From assembly GCA_937873265.1 (NCBI GenBank), contig CALMVL010000322.1, forward strand, positions 1-42,222: 42,222 bases of DNA, read 5' to 3'. This document shows, one piece after another, positions 1 to 8,501 of the stretch (the stretch's first letter is position 1; each line of letters begins with the position of its first letter). The DNA comes from an uncultured Granulicella sp. (lineage in GTDB: Bacteria; Acidobacteriota; Terriglobia; Terriglobales; Acidobacteriaceae). The position numbers and the translations under genes were made by a program. The notes under the pieces are model-generated. The model worked only from the letters and a program-made list of their open reading frames with translations. It was not told the DNA's origin and did not search any database.

Positions 1-45
1 TCCCGAGGCTCCGTCCATCCTTCCTGCAATCCCCGTCTAACCAGC

Positions 46-765
46 ATGGCTCAGACCGGCAACACCGAATCCAACGACACCAAAGACCCCACCACCCAGG
101 CCCAGGTCCGCATCACGCTCACGCCCTACGCCAGCTCCCTCCCCCTTGCCTCGCTCGCCTTCGGCATCGGCAACGTCCTCTACTCCGCCTTTCTTTTCCA
201 TTGGATCCCCGCTGCCGAGTCCCTTCCGCTCGCCCTCATCCTCCTCGCCTTCGTCGCTCCGCTTGAGCTCGCTCCCTCCATCATGGCCTTCCTCTCGCGC
301 GACACAGGCGGAGCGACCGCGTTCGCCATCTTCGGCGCGTCCTGGATCGTGCAGGGGCTTCAGCTCCTTCTGCTCGGCGGAGCCGCCCAGCCCAGCCACG
401 CCGCCGCCTTCTTCCTCTGCTCACTCGCCCTCTGCCTCGTCATCCTCGCCGCCATCACCTTTCCAGGCAAACCGCTGCTCGGCGGTCTTCTCGTCGTCGC
501 TGTCCTCCGCACCACCGGAGCCGCCCTGCTCCAGTTCGGCGTCGACGCGGGTCGCCCCCTGCTTCCCCACGCCACCGCGATCCTCGGCCTCCTTCTCGCC
601 GCTCTCGCCTTCTACGCCGCCATCGCCTTCCTCGAAGAAGATGTCACCGGTCGCATATCGCCGCTCACCTTCCGCACCGGCCAGGCCAAGGCCGCGATGG
701 AGGGCAAACTCGAAGACCAGCTCGAAGCCATCACCCGCGAAGCCGGTATCCGCAAACAGCTCTAG
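46..765 (+). CDS. GPR1/FUN34/YaaH-type (acetate/succinate transporter-like) membrane protein
   Basis: A 239-residue inner-membrane protein with about six hydrophobic segments between residues 33 and 195. The family includes SatP/YaaH, which carries acetate and succinate across the cytoplasmic membrane. Family-like features are the first helix rich in Gly/Leu/Ala (33-50), the segment GGATAFAIFGASW (88-100), which matches the family's G-TAF--YGSFW region, and a last helix followed by a short charged tail (197-239). The family signature NPAPLGL is not preserved; the equivalent place reads SSLPLASLAFG, so the substrate is uncertain. The ATG follows no clear Shine-Dalgarno, and only 45 bases of upstream sequence are visible. 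No gene partner is evident. A general six-helix membrane protein is the alternative. Confidence 0.7.
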   Translation: MAQTGNTESNDTKDPTTQAQVRITLTPYASSLPLASLAFGIGNVLYSAFLFHWIPAAESLPLALILLAFVAPLELAPSIMAFLSRDTGGATAFAIFGASWIVQGLQLLLLGGAAQPSHAAAFFLCSLALCLVILAAITFPGKPLLGGLLVVAVLRTTGAALLQFGVDAGRPLLPHATAILGLLLAALAFYAAIAFLEEDVTGRISPLTFRTGQAKAAMEGKLEDQLEAITREAGIRKQL

Positions 766-864
766 GCCGCGTGCCGGAACCCCACGCACTCAGCCGAGAA
801 CCCAGTCATCCGCGCACCGAAACTCGAGGCTCGTGTGAGGAACGTCCCTCTGAACCAACCAAGA

Positions 865-894
865 GTCACGGTACCAGCCGTCACGGTACCGGCC
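865..894. repeat. Two tandem 15-bp repeats
   Basis: GTCACGGTACCAGCC (865-879) is followed directly by GTCACGGTACCGGCC (880-894), with one mismatch. Each copy contains the palindrome GGTACC. The repeat is noncoding as far as can be seen, and two copies are too few to assign a role. Confidence 0.7.
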
Positions 895-1026
895 TGCGCG
901 GAACCAGCTTTCCCAGCATGGAACACCGCTTCCACCCCGCACGTTTTGATCCGCCCCAAATCGCCTCAAACCTGCCGGATTGCAGCCAAACGCCCGCCTC
1001 AGTCAGTTGGTCCCAAACTTGCTCTC

Positions 1027-1206
1027 ATGAACGGTGCAATGCGACATCTACCCCTCACCCCCGATCACGAACTCCCCTGGCCCGCCGTCCTCATGGCCTT
1101 CATCCTCACCCTCACCGCCGTCGCCCACGCCCACCCGGAGCAGCTCCGTCCCTTTGTCACCCACCTGCACCACGCCGCGACCACCGCCTCCCTGCATCTT
1201 CGATAA
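1027..1206 (+). CDS. Possible small membrane or exported peptide (59 residues), weak
   Basis: An ATG-initiated frame of 59 codons with one hydrophobic stretch at about residues 18-33 (PAVLMAFILTLTAVAHAH), followed by a His/Leu-rich tail. It could be a small exported peptide or a single-pass protein. There is no recognisable Shine-Dalgarno before the ATG and no family is recognised. It may be a chance frame in GC-rich DNA; it is listed because of the hydrophobic segment. Confidence 0.2.
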   Translation: MNGAMRHLPLTPDHELPWPAVLMAFILTLTAVAHAHPEQLRPFVTHLHHAATTASLHLR

Positions 1207-1437
1207 ACCTCGCCCGCAGGTGGCGTACATCCTCGTCCCGCTCGCTACAATGGAAGTAGGGCATCAGAAAGGCGGCACCGAACCACCGCCAATCTGCCGC
1301 CCCCACGGCCCGTAAGTCCTTTCCTGACAAGTTTTTGCGGGTTAACCTACGTAGATTGAGTGACTTACAATCGATACCCTCGGCTAAGTCGTTCATTGGA
1401 CAGGGTTTAGAGGAGCCATACCCGGGGGGAGGGGTAC

Positions 1438-2520
1438 CTACTGCTCTCCACTCGGAGCCGCGGTCGCCACACCGGTTGCGATCGGTCGTCCAAAGTCAGG
1501 CGTCCCATCCGGCTTCCACGTGAACCGCTGCGCCCGTGGGCTTCGCAAGTTGCCGCAACCCTGGTCCTTCTCCGCATTTGCGTGGTAGATAATCCAGTTC
1601 TCCTTGCCGTCCGGCGACACGAAGAACCCGTTGTGCCCCGTGCCGTACGCATGTGCCTCCGGATCCTGCCGAAACACCGGCTCGTCCGACTTTGTCCACG
1701 ACCGCGCATCCAGGAGGTTTGCTCCGGCCTTCGCCGACAGCAGACCCAACTCGTAGTAGTTCGTCCAGCACCCGCTCGCCGAGTAGGTCAGAAAGATCCG
1801 CCCATTGTGCTCCAGCACCTCAGGCCCCTCGTTCACGTCCACATGCGGCATAGGAATGATCTCGTCCCGCGGGTCGAGATCTCCCACCTTCTCCCACGGA
1901 TGGTCCGGCGTCGAAAGTCGCGTCCGGCCGCCGTCAACCGTCCACGGATTCTTCAACCGCGCAATATAGATCGACTGCACCCCGTTGGTGTCGCCCTCCC
2001 ACCCCGACCAGATCAGGTACGTCTTCCCGCCGGTCGCCGCGCTCGGCTCCAGCACCGTCGCGTCGATCGCCCACTTGTCGGTGGCATCGCTCACCTTGCC
2101 CTTGAAGGTCCAAGTTCCCGATGTCGGGTCATCCGCCGGATTCTCGACCACATAGATCCGGTGGTCCTCATTCCGCCCCGCATCCGCCGCAAAGTAGATG
2201 TACCATTTCCCGTCAAGACGGTGCAGCTCCGGCGCCCACAGATCCTTCGAGTAGGGGCCCGTTGCCGGCGGTGTCCACACCACCACCTTCTGGGCGTTCG
2301 CCAGATCCTCGATCCGGCGAGTCTTCCAGATCGACAGGTTCGAGCCCGTCGAGTTCATGTAGTAGTACCACCCATCCCGCACCACCACCCACGGGTCCGG
2401 CCCCACATTCTTCAGCGGATTGGTCAGCGTTCCTGCAGTGTTCGTCGTCGCCGGCTGCTGCCCAAAGGCGCCAGCGCCCATCAGCGCCGCCGCCAAGATC
2501 CACCCTGTAACTGTTTTCAT
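1438..2520 (-). CDS. Secreted GH43 family glycoside hydrolase (arabinofuranosidase/arabinanase-like)
   Basis: A 360-residue exported five-bladed beta-propeller hydrolase. GH43 enzymes remove arabinose or xylose from arabinan and arabinoxylan. The signal peptide covers residues 1-20 (MKTVTGWILAAALMGAGAFG). The three expected carboxylates are present: the general-base Asp42 in GPDPWVV, the pKa-modulating Asp153 in WAIDATV, and the general-acid Glu231 in NEGPEVL. The motif WAPELH (95-100) is also typical. The start at 2520 is chosen because it begins the signal peptide and has AGGAGCG about six bases upstream; the frame stays open further upstream without such signals. It resembles exo-acting arabinofuranosidases of the family, but the substrate is inferred. 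It is divergent from the HAD gene, with 125 bp between the starts. Confidence 0.9.
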   Translation of the reverse strand: MKTVTGWILAAALMGAGAFGQQPATTNTAGTLTNPLKNVGPDPWVVVRDGWYYYMNSTGSNLSIWKTRRIEDLANAQKVVVWTPPATGPYSKDLWAPELHRLDGKWYIYFAADAGRNEDHRIYVVENPADDPTSGTWTFKGKVSDATDKWAIDATVLEPSAATGGKTYLIWSGWEGDTNGVQSIYIARLKNPWTVDGGRTRLSTPDHPWEKVGDLDPRDEIIPMPHVDVNEGPEVLEHNGRIFLTYSASGCWTNYYELGLLSAKAGANLLDARSWTKSDEPVFRQDPEAHAYGTGHNGFFVSPDGKENWIIYHANAEKDQGCGNLRSPRAQRFTWKPDGTPDFGRPIATGVATAAPSGEQ

Positions 2521-2645
2521 CCCACTCGCTCCTGGACGCCGCAACCATCCTAACCCGCCCGGCAGGGACAGGCGAAGCCGCTCCGAATGCCGTCGCCAAC
2601 GGGCATCTCCAATGCGATCGTCATCGGTGACAATGGGACGACACA

Positions 2646-3254
2646 ATGCCCATCTCCCTGCCCGCACCCTTTCGCGCCCTCATCTTCGACTGCGACGGAA
2701 CGCTGGTCGACACCGCGCCCGCGCACTTCAACGCCATCCGCCTCGCGCTCGAGCAGCAGGGGCACACCATGGAAGAGACGTGGTACATGCAGCGAACCGG
2801 CCTCACGCCCGATGCGCTGCTGGACGCGCACGACGCCCGGCTCGCCGCCGAACCGCCCTCGACTGGCGCTTCCCTGGCCCCGCTCGATCGTGACCGAGTC
2901 TTCCGCACCTACACCGGCCACTTCCAGGCAAGTCTCCATCTCCTGCGCGAGATCGCGGCGGTCGCCGACCTCGCTCGCGCCTGGCACGGCAGGGTGCCCA
3001 TGATCGTGGCCTCAAACGGCCGGCGCGCCAACGTCGAGGCGAGCCTGCGCTCGACCGGCCTGCTGCCGCTGTTTACGGACATCGTCTCCGCCGACGATGT
3101 CGCGCACGGCAAACCCGCCCCCGACGTCTTTCTCGAGTCCGCCCGGCGCATGCACGTCCCGCCCGCCGACTGCGTCGTCCTCGAGGACTCCGACGAGGGC
3201 CTGCGCGCCGCGGCCGCCGCGGGCATGCGCTCCGTGGATATCCGCACGGCCTAG
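2646..3254 (+). CDS. HAD-superfamily phosphatase/phosphoglucomutase-like hydrolase
   Basis: A 202-residue cytoplasmic HAD hydrolase of the beta-phosphoglucomutase/YqaB-like group, which acts on small sugar phosphates. All four HAD motifs are visible: DCDGT at 15-19 (nucleophile Asp15, acid/base Asp17), Ser123 in IVASNGRR, Lys156 in HGKPAPDVF, and the acidic pair near 180-183 in LEDSDEGL. A small helical cap lies between motifs I and II (about 25-100). It is shorter than the usual 215-225 residues, mostly at the C-terminus. There is no strong Shine-Dalgarno (GGGAC lies upstream). It runs tail to tail with the 831-residue gene, with only four bases between the stop codons. Substrate unknown; fructose-1-phosphate or another hexose phosphate is plausible. 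Confidence 0.88.
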   Translation: MPISLPAPFRALIFDCDGTLVDTAPAHFNAIRLALEQQGHTMEETWYMQRTGLTPDALLDAHDARLAAEPPSTGASLAPLDRDRVFRTYTGHFQASLHLLREIAAVADLARAWHGRVPMIVASNGRRANVEASLRSTGLLPLFTDIVSADDVAHGKPAPDVFLESARRMHVPPADCVVLEDSDEGLRAAAAAGMRSVDIRTA

Positions 3255-3258
3255 CGTG

Positions 3259-5754
3259 TTACTGATTCTGCTTGGGCATCGTCACGGCGTCGCTCTGGGT
3301 GCTGTCGTCACGCAGACGTAGATAGAAGGACGGACCGGTCGGTTGTGGAATCTGCAGGGTATCGCCGACAAAGCCGTCGGGAACATCGGTGGGATTGGTG
3401 AAAGCCAGGTCGGGAGAGACGGATCGGATCAGGAAGAGCGATGCGCCGGTAAGGGTACACATCGGCGCGCCGGTCGAGGTCGAAGACGCAACGGATGACG
3501 CCGGACACTGGAGGCGGTTGAGGGTGGGAAGCCGGACGAGCGTGCCGAGCGGCAGCCAGTCGCCGGCTGTGCCGTCGTGGGTGACGAGGCGAAGGTGGAG
3601 GGGGCCGAAGGCGGAGCGGCCAAAGGTCTTCTCAGGGTCGAGTTCGGCCAGGACGGTATGGCTATCTTCAAGGACCAGGGAGCCGCTTTGGATGCTCAGT
3701 TTGGTCTCGAGCGAACCGTCTTCGCTGGCCAGTTCGACTGCGGCATCGCGCGGCATGGGCGGGTCGGACCGGAGGGAAAAGGTCAGGCGCGAAGAGAGAG
3801 GAAGGTCATCTTTGCTGGCGAGTTGAATGGGAGAGGGTTGGGACAGGGTATAGCTTTTGCTGAGCAGATGGAGGGCGGGGCGGCTGGCAAGCACGGTAAA
3901 GCCGGTAGACAGGGTGCGGCCGTCCTCAAGGGTGACTTTCCCTTCCAGGTGGTCGCCTGCGTGCAGAGCAGTGAGAGGCTCCTTCTCGGGCAAGGCAAGG
4001 ATCAGCGCGCCTGACGGATCGGCAAGGGCGCCTGGCGTCGGATGAAGGACATGGGTTCCAAGGCGCAGCTCGCGCACCTCAACGAGGTTTGCTCCGGTCA
4101 CCTTGGCGAAGCGATCTCCGGCGTGATACTCAATGGCGTTCAGTTCGGCAGGTGGGGAGAAGCTCTTGATCGCGACGTCGGCGGGGGCGGGATCGCCGAA
4201 CTGGTGCAGCTGCAGGGTCAGCTCGCCGGGTTTGCCCGTGTAGGCCGGAAGAGCGACGACAACTTCGTTGGGGGTATCCGTTGGCTTCCAATCTGCTTTG
4301 ATCTGCTTGTTTGCCGCGTCGGAGAAGGTGACCGTGTCGAGACACCCGGTTCCGGTCGAGGCGAGGCGCAGATCGGCCTTTTGGCCGGCGATGATGTCGG
4401 TCGTGTCGCCGGCGAGTCGCCAGTCGTGGCCGGGCTGCGCTTGAAGGCTCAGGGTTGGCCCGGTGAAGGCGTCGAAGCCCCAGAAGCCATGGATGGTGCC
4501 GGTGAGCGGCTGGTTTGGGGTGCGTGGCTTCGTTTCAGCGGGTACGGAAGGGGAGGAGGGTGCGGGAGAGAGTGGCTTGCGTGTGGTGTCCGGGGTAGCA
4601 GGCACCAGGCCGCCACGGTAGGCATCGGCGACGAGCGGCATGTCCGGCGGGGCGTCTGGTTCGTTCAGGTGCAAGGCAAGGTCGTGAGCAAGGGCGGTCG
4701 AAAAGACCAGAGGAGCGCCTTCGACGGCGAAGGTGAGCTCGGGCGCGACTAGGCACGTGACCCGTTTGGGGTCCGCGGGGCGGAGCGGCGGCGGCGTGGC
4801 AGCCTGAATGGAGGGAAGACCGATGACGATGACGGATTTGGGGTTGTGGAACGACGGGGGCGTGTTGAGACGGAGGTTGAGTTTCTGCTGGTCGGGAAAG
4901 GCGATGGCGGGAATGTATTGATACTGGGCGGTATGCAGGTTGCTGGTGATGCGCACCAGGTCGACGATGGCGCCGACGTAGGCGCTGTAGGCGCCGCCGC
5001 CGGCGAGCGAGGTGGCGGATGCGGCGTTGATGAAATCGGAGCCGGGTCCGTTCGTGAGCTGCGAGACGACGGTCTGGCCGTGGCCGTCGTCGAGCAGCAA
5101 CTGGGTCCCGGTCTGGGTCAGGCAGTTGTACTGCTGGTCCACTGGCCGCTTGAAGCAATCGTCATTGGGCTTGAGGTTGAGGGTGCGGGCGAGAAGGTTG
5201 GAGTGGTCGAGAAGGGCTTTTGCGTCGGCCGGTGGAACCTGCTTCATCTCGGCAAGGTATTTTTCGATGCGGGCCTGCTCAAAACCGGCCTCGGCGAGGT
5301 CTTGGGAGGCGCGGACAAAGATGCCGGGCCTGCCCTGGACGGCGGACCGCAGGGTGCTGAAGTCGCCGCCGGTTTCGGGGGCGAGAAACATGATCGCCTC
5401 TTCGGCGCCGTCGGGAACGGTGAGGGTGATTCCCTCGGCGCTGGTACGTTTGTTCCAGGTTTCGAGCTTGGTGAACCACTTGTCGGGGGGAGGATTGGTG
5501 GTGCCGCGGAGAAAGGTGACGACCAGAAGCAGGTGGGCGGATTGCGTGGGCGGCAGATCCGGATGGATCCAGAGACGATCTCCGGGCTGGAGGTTGGGAA
5601 CGGAGGCAATGGGGAGCGTGGTGGCGCCGCGAGTGACACGAACTTCGATGCGAGGCCCGGTGAGGTCGAAGCGGGCGTCGGCAGCGGCCAGCGAAGCGGG
5701 GCAGAGTACGGCAAGGCTGCCGGCGAGCAGCAGCCGACGGGGGGAGGTGACCAT
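3259..5754 (-). CDS. Large secreted protein of unknown function
   Basis: An 831-residue protein with a clear Sec signal peptide (residues 1-25, with AAAD at the likely cleavage region) and no further membrane segment, so it should be periplasmic or on the surface. I do not recognise a family. The N-terminal third has alternating beta-rich sequence and three or more cysteines (near 195, 205 and 330). Residues about 350-420 are Pro/Thr/Ser-rich and look like a linker. The C-terminal half reads as consecutive Ig/IPT-like beta domains, including a segment with AKVTGANLVEVRELRLG. It lies 58 bases downstream of the ABC ATPase on the same strand and may be co-transcribed, occupying the place where a permease would be expected. 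No Shine-Dalgarno is evident at the ATG. Confidence 0.75.
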   Translation of the reverse strand: MVTSPRRLLLAGSLAVLCPASLAAADARFDLTGPRIEVRVTRGATTLPIASVPNLQPGDRLWIHPDLPPTQSAHLLLVVTFLRGTTNPPPDKWFTKLETWNKRTSAEGITLTVPDGAEEAIMFLAPETGGDFSTLRSAVQGRPGIFVRASQDLAEAGFEQARIEKYLAEMKQVPPADAKALLDHSNLLARTLNLKPNDDCFKRPVDQQYNCLTQTGTQLLLDDGHGQTVVSQLTNGPGSDFINAASATSLAGGGAYSAYVGAIVDLVRITSNLHTAQYQYIPAIAFPDQQKLNLRLNTPPSFHNPKSVIVIGLPSIQAATPPPLRPADPKRVTCLVAPELTFAVEGAPLVFSTALAHDLALHLNEPDAPPDMPLVADAYRGGLVPATPDTTRKPLSPAPSSPSVPAETKPRTPNQPLTGTIHGFWGFDAFTGPTLSLQAQPGHDWRLAGDTTDIIAGQKADLRLASTGTGCLDTVTFSDAANKQIKADWKPTDTPNEVVVALPAYTGKPGELTLQLHQFGDPAPADVAIKSFSPPAELNAIEYHAGDRFAKVTGANLVEVRELRLGTHVLHPTPGALADPSGALILALPEKEPLTALHAGDHLEGKVTLEDGRTLSTGFTVLASRPALHLLSKSYTLSQPSPIQLASKDDLPLSSRLTFSLRSDPPMPRDAAVELASEDGSLETKLSIQSGSLVLEDSHTVLAELDPEKTFGRSAFGPLHLRLVTHDGTAGDWLPLGTLVRLPTLNRLQCPASSVASSTSTGAPMCTLTGASLFLIRSVSPDLAFTNPTDVPDGFVGDTLQIPQPTGPSFYLRLRDDSTQSDAVTMPKQNQ

Positions 5755-5812
5755 GCAGCAATTTTAGATGGCGGCGCAGATCGGGCCAATGCCACGTCGG
5801 CTGCAACACAGG

Positions 5813-6574
5813 CTAGGCGTGCGAGCGGAGGCGGCTGGAGATCTGGTCGCTGGCAATCACGCCGTCGCGAATGGTGACGACGCGATGGGCGTACTCCGCG
5901 ATGTCGGGCTCGTGGGTGACGAGGACGATGGTGTTGCCCTTGGCATGAAGGTCGTCAAACAAAGCCATGATCTCGTCGCCGGTCTTGGAGTCGAGGTTGC
6001 CGGTGGGCTCGTCGGCAAGGATGATCGAAGGATTGTTGACCAGGGCGCGGGCGATGGCGACGCGTTGGCGCTGGCCGCCGGAGAGCTCGTTCGGCTTGTG
6101 CATCATGCGCGTGCCGAGATTGACAGATTCAAGTGCAGCCTTGGCGCGGTTGGCGCGCTCAGCGGCGGGGGTGCCGTTGTAGATGAGTGGAAGCTCGACA
6201 TTGTGGAGCGAGGTAGCGCGGGCAAGAAGGTTGAAGGTCTGGAAGACGAAGCCGATTTCGCGGTTGCGGATGCGGGCAAGCTGGTCGTCGTTGAGCTCGG
6301 AGACATCGTGGCCGTTGAGCCAGTAGTGGCCCTGGGTGGGGGTGTCCAGGCAGCCGATCAGGTTCATCAGCGTGGATTTCCCCGAGCCGGACGGCCCCAT
6401 GATGGCAACGTACTCATTGTGCCGGATGCGGAGATTGACCCCACGCAGGGCATGGACCTCCTGGTCGCCCATGAAGTAGGTCTTCCACAGATTTTCGGTG
6501 GCGATGACGTCGCCGGAGATCTTTCCCGTTTCGTCGCTACTTTTAGCGGATTCCTGCTGGACCTCGATCGCCAT
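5813..6574 (-). CDS. MacB/LolD-type ABC transporter ATPase
   Basis: A 253-residue cytoplasmic ATP-binding subunit. The motifs are complete: Walker [10 protein letters not shown] (60-68), Q-loop Gln112, signature LSGGQRQR (164-171), Walker [14 protein letters not shown] (184-196) with catalytic Glu189, and H-loop His221. The wording DEPTGNLDS and [10 protein letters not shown] are typical of the MacB/LolD/FtsE group, which works by mechanotransmission rather than classic transport. An extra tail of about 22 residues precedes the domain. The preceding gene on the same strand encodes a MacA-like adaptor, but no FtsX/MacB membrane subunit is present on either side. AAAGG lies six bases before the ATG. 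The cognate permease must be elsewhere or lost. Confidence 0.95.
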   Translation of the reverse strand: MAIEVQQESAKSSDETGKISGDVIATENLWKTYFMGDQEVHALRGVNLRIRHNEYVAIMGPSGSGKSTLMNLIGCLDTPTQGHYWLNGHDVSELNDDQLARIRNREIGFVFQTFNLLARATSLHNVELPLIYNGTPAAERANRAKAALESVNLGTRMMHKPNELSGGQRQRVAIARALVNNPSIILADEPTGNLDSKTGDEIMALFDDLHAKGNTIVLVTHEPDIAEYAHRVVTIRDGVIASDQISSRLRSHA

Positions 6575-6666
6575 CGTGCGCCTTTGCTCCAGACTGACTC
6601 CGGGGCTGGTCTCCGGATGCTCTTTCGCGATTGTACGTCTTTGTTCTGACGGAAGTTCCCTGCGGA

Positions 6667-6686
6667 TTCGCGGTTGCCCCCGCGAA
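6667..6686. other. Seven-bp stem-loop between adaptor and ATPase genes
   Basis: TTCGCGG (6667-6673) and CCGCGAA (6680-6686) form a perfect 7-bp stem with a 6-base loop, inside the 220-bp gap between the MacA-like gene and the ATPase gene. No U-tract follows on the minus strand, so it is unlikely to be a strong terminator. It could lower expression of the downstream genes or be chance. Confidence 0.35.
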
Positions 6687-6794
6687 GAGATCCCTGGGGC
6701 CCGAACCGTGTCTCAGCGGAACAGGAGCTGCCCCGAACGAACGGACCCGAAGATCAGGGGGACGACCTCCGCTCGAGTCCGCTAGGTATCGATA

Positions 6795-8189
6795 TCAGCT
6801 GGACGCGTCTGTCGGCGCGGCGGCTTCGGCCGCAGTCTCGGGTTTGACGACTACGCCGCTCTTCAACGCGCGGAGTGTTTTGTATCGTCCGGTAACGATC
6901 TGCTCCCCTTGGGTGAGGCCACTGGTCACTTCGATCTCGGTCGCGCCGGTGATGCCGGTGGCCACGGGAACGAAGCTGGCGCGCATCTTTCCGTGCTCGT
7001 CCTGAATGAGAAAGACGCCCTGGGTGAGTTGGGCTTTCCCTGGTTTGTCGGTCGCGTCCGGGGAGCCGTGCGCCTGCGACTGCGTGGCGTAGAGTTTCTC
7101 CTGCGCCGGATCGCGTTCGACCAGGGCCTGGATGGGAATGGTCAGGATGTTGGCCTTGTGCGCGGTGGTGATCTTTGCCGTGGTGGAAAGACCAGGGCGA
7201 AGCTCGTCGGTGACCTGATCGAGGGTGACGACCACCTTGAAGTCCTTGGCCTCTTCGGTGCCGGTGGTGCTCTGGCTGGTGGCGACGCCGGTGGTTCGCA
7301 GCAGAGCCTGGTCGCCAACCTGGGTGACGTGGCCTTTGAAGATGCGACCGGGAAGAGCATCGACCGAAACGTCAGCCGGCTGACCCAGCCTCACGTTGAC
7401 GATGTCCGTCTCGTCCACCTTGACCTCGGCGGTGATGACGGACATATCGGCGAGCGTCATGAGAGTGGATCCTTCGGCGTTCTGGATGCCGACCACCATG
7501 GTCTCGCCTTCGCGCACGGGAACGTTGGTGACGAGACCGTCGAAGGGGGCGCGGCTGATGGTCTTGTCGAGCGAGTCGAAGTTGGAGCGCTGGCTGGCGA
7601 TCGCCTGAACCACCTTCGCGCGCTGCGACTCGGTTTGTGCGACGGCCTGCGCCTGCGCGGCCTGGCGCTGTTCAAGCGTGGCCGATGCCATGTCGTAGGC
7701 GGCTTGCTTGCTGTCGAAGTCCTGCTTGGCGATGAGTTTGTCGTTGAACAGGGCCTGCGCTCGCTGGTAGTCGAGGCGCTTCTGCTCGAGATCTGCCTTG
7801 GCCTGAGCAATGTTTGCAGATGCCGTCTTCTCGGCTGCGGTGAACGAGCTGACGTCGGTCTTGGAAGAGGCGATGGTGGCCTGCTGCGCCGCAACCGTGG
7901 CCGCGGGCTGCACACTTTCGATGGTGGCCAGAACCGCGCCGCGCTTCACGTGATCGCCCTCGCGCACATTCAGGTGCGTGATGCGGCCGAACGCGGTTGC
8001 GCCGATGTTGACGTAGGTCTTTGGCTTGATCTGGCCGGTCCCGCTGACAAGCGAGGTGAGATCCTGGCGGGCGACCTTCTGCAGATCGACTTTGGTGACG
8101 CTGGCCTGACTGTGCAGGATTGTCGCAACGGCAACTCCGGCAAGAACCAGAACGACCAAAATGACAAGAACGACCTTTTTCGTGCTCAT
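6795..8189 (-). CDS. MacA-like periplasmic adaptor (HlyD/RND MFP family)
   Basis: A 464-residue membrane-fusion protein anchored by one N-terminal helix (about residues 5-25). After it come the first half of the lipoyl domain (around 55-95, with AFGRITHLNVREGDHVKRG), a long alpha-helical coiled-coil hairpin (about 95-215, rich in Ala/Gln/Lys), the second lipoyl half (RAPFDGLVTNVPVREGE), and beta-barrel and membrane-proximal domains (about 250-450). MacA-type adaptors join an inner-membrane MacB transporter to a TolC-like channel. The start has GGAGAAGAGCGAG directly upstream. The gene probably leads a minus-strand operon with the ATPase and the 831-residue secreted protein. The Ala/Thr-rich C-terminus is not conserved. 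The missing permease makes the transported substrate impossible to assign. Confidence 0.92.
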   Translation of the reverse strand: MSTKKVVLVILVVLVLAGVAVATILHSQASVTKVDLQKVARQDLTSLVSGTGQIKPKTYVNIGATAFGRITHLNVREGDHVKRGAVLATIESVQPAATVAAQQATIASSKTDVSSFTAAEKTASANIAQAKADLEQKRLDYQRAQALFNDKLIAKQDFDSKQAAYDMASATLEQRQAAQAQAVAQTESQRAKVVQAIASQRSNFDSLDKTISRAPFDGLVTNVPVREGETMVVGIQNAEGSTLMTLADMSVITAEVKVDETDIVNVRLGQPADVSVDALPGRIFKGHVTQVGDQALLRTTGVATSQSTTGTEEAKDFKVVVTLDQVTDELRPGLSTTAKITTAHKANILTIPIQALVERDPAQEKLYATQSQAHGSPDATDKPGKAQLTQGVFLIQDEHGKMRASFVPVATGITGATEIEVTSGLTQGEQIVTGRYKTLRALKSGVVVKPETAAEAAAPTDASS

Positions 8190-8501
8190 CTCGCTCTCTT
8201 CTCCGACGCGACCCAGCGACTGGGGACGCGGCGTATGGGCAATCCGGGCAATTCGGTTCCCAGCGTAAGGTACGGTGCGTGACCGACACTCGTTCCGTAA
8301 ACCCTCGCTGAGGAGATCATAGCAGCGGGGCTAGGCGGGAACGGGGACACGAGAGACCTTCGCGCAGCAAACCTCCGGGCGCCCGGTCTGACGACGAGAT
8401 TCCGGCTGCTGCCGCCGTTCGGGCATGTTGCGCGCTGTGTCTCTCAGCTGTCGTCAGGATGGGCATCCCAACCCTGGGCGCTCGCGGAGCGTGCCGTAGA
8501 G
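8190..8501. other. 312-bp intergenic region with no gene seen
   Basis: This gap separates the end of glycogen phosphorylase from the start of the MacA-like gene; both are on the minus strand. The part next to 8189 holds the ribosome site of the adaptor gene and presumably its promoter, but no good -35/-10 pair could be picked out. No hairpin with a U-tract was seen after the phosphorylase stop, and the open frames here look like noise. Confidence 0.6.

Larger units (their letters stand above)
766..1437. other. 672-bp intergenic region, mostly empty
   Basis: Between the membrane protein and the end of the GH43 gene there is no convincing gene. It holds a pair of 15-bp tandem repeats (865-894) and one weak small ORF (1027-1206), both listed separately. 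Other open frames here are arginine/serine/proline-rich and have no ribosome site, as expected for shadow frames in high-GC DNA. The last 120 bases before the GH43 stop are visibly richer in A and T (around 1320-1390) but contain no clear hairpin, tRNA or promoter. Confidence 0.6.

Noticed and set aside
1207-1437. AT-richer stretch before the GH43 stop considered as a tRNA, attachment site or integrase scar.
   Set aside because: No cloverleaf, CCA end, repeat pair or integrase gene could be found.
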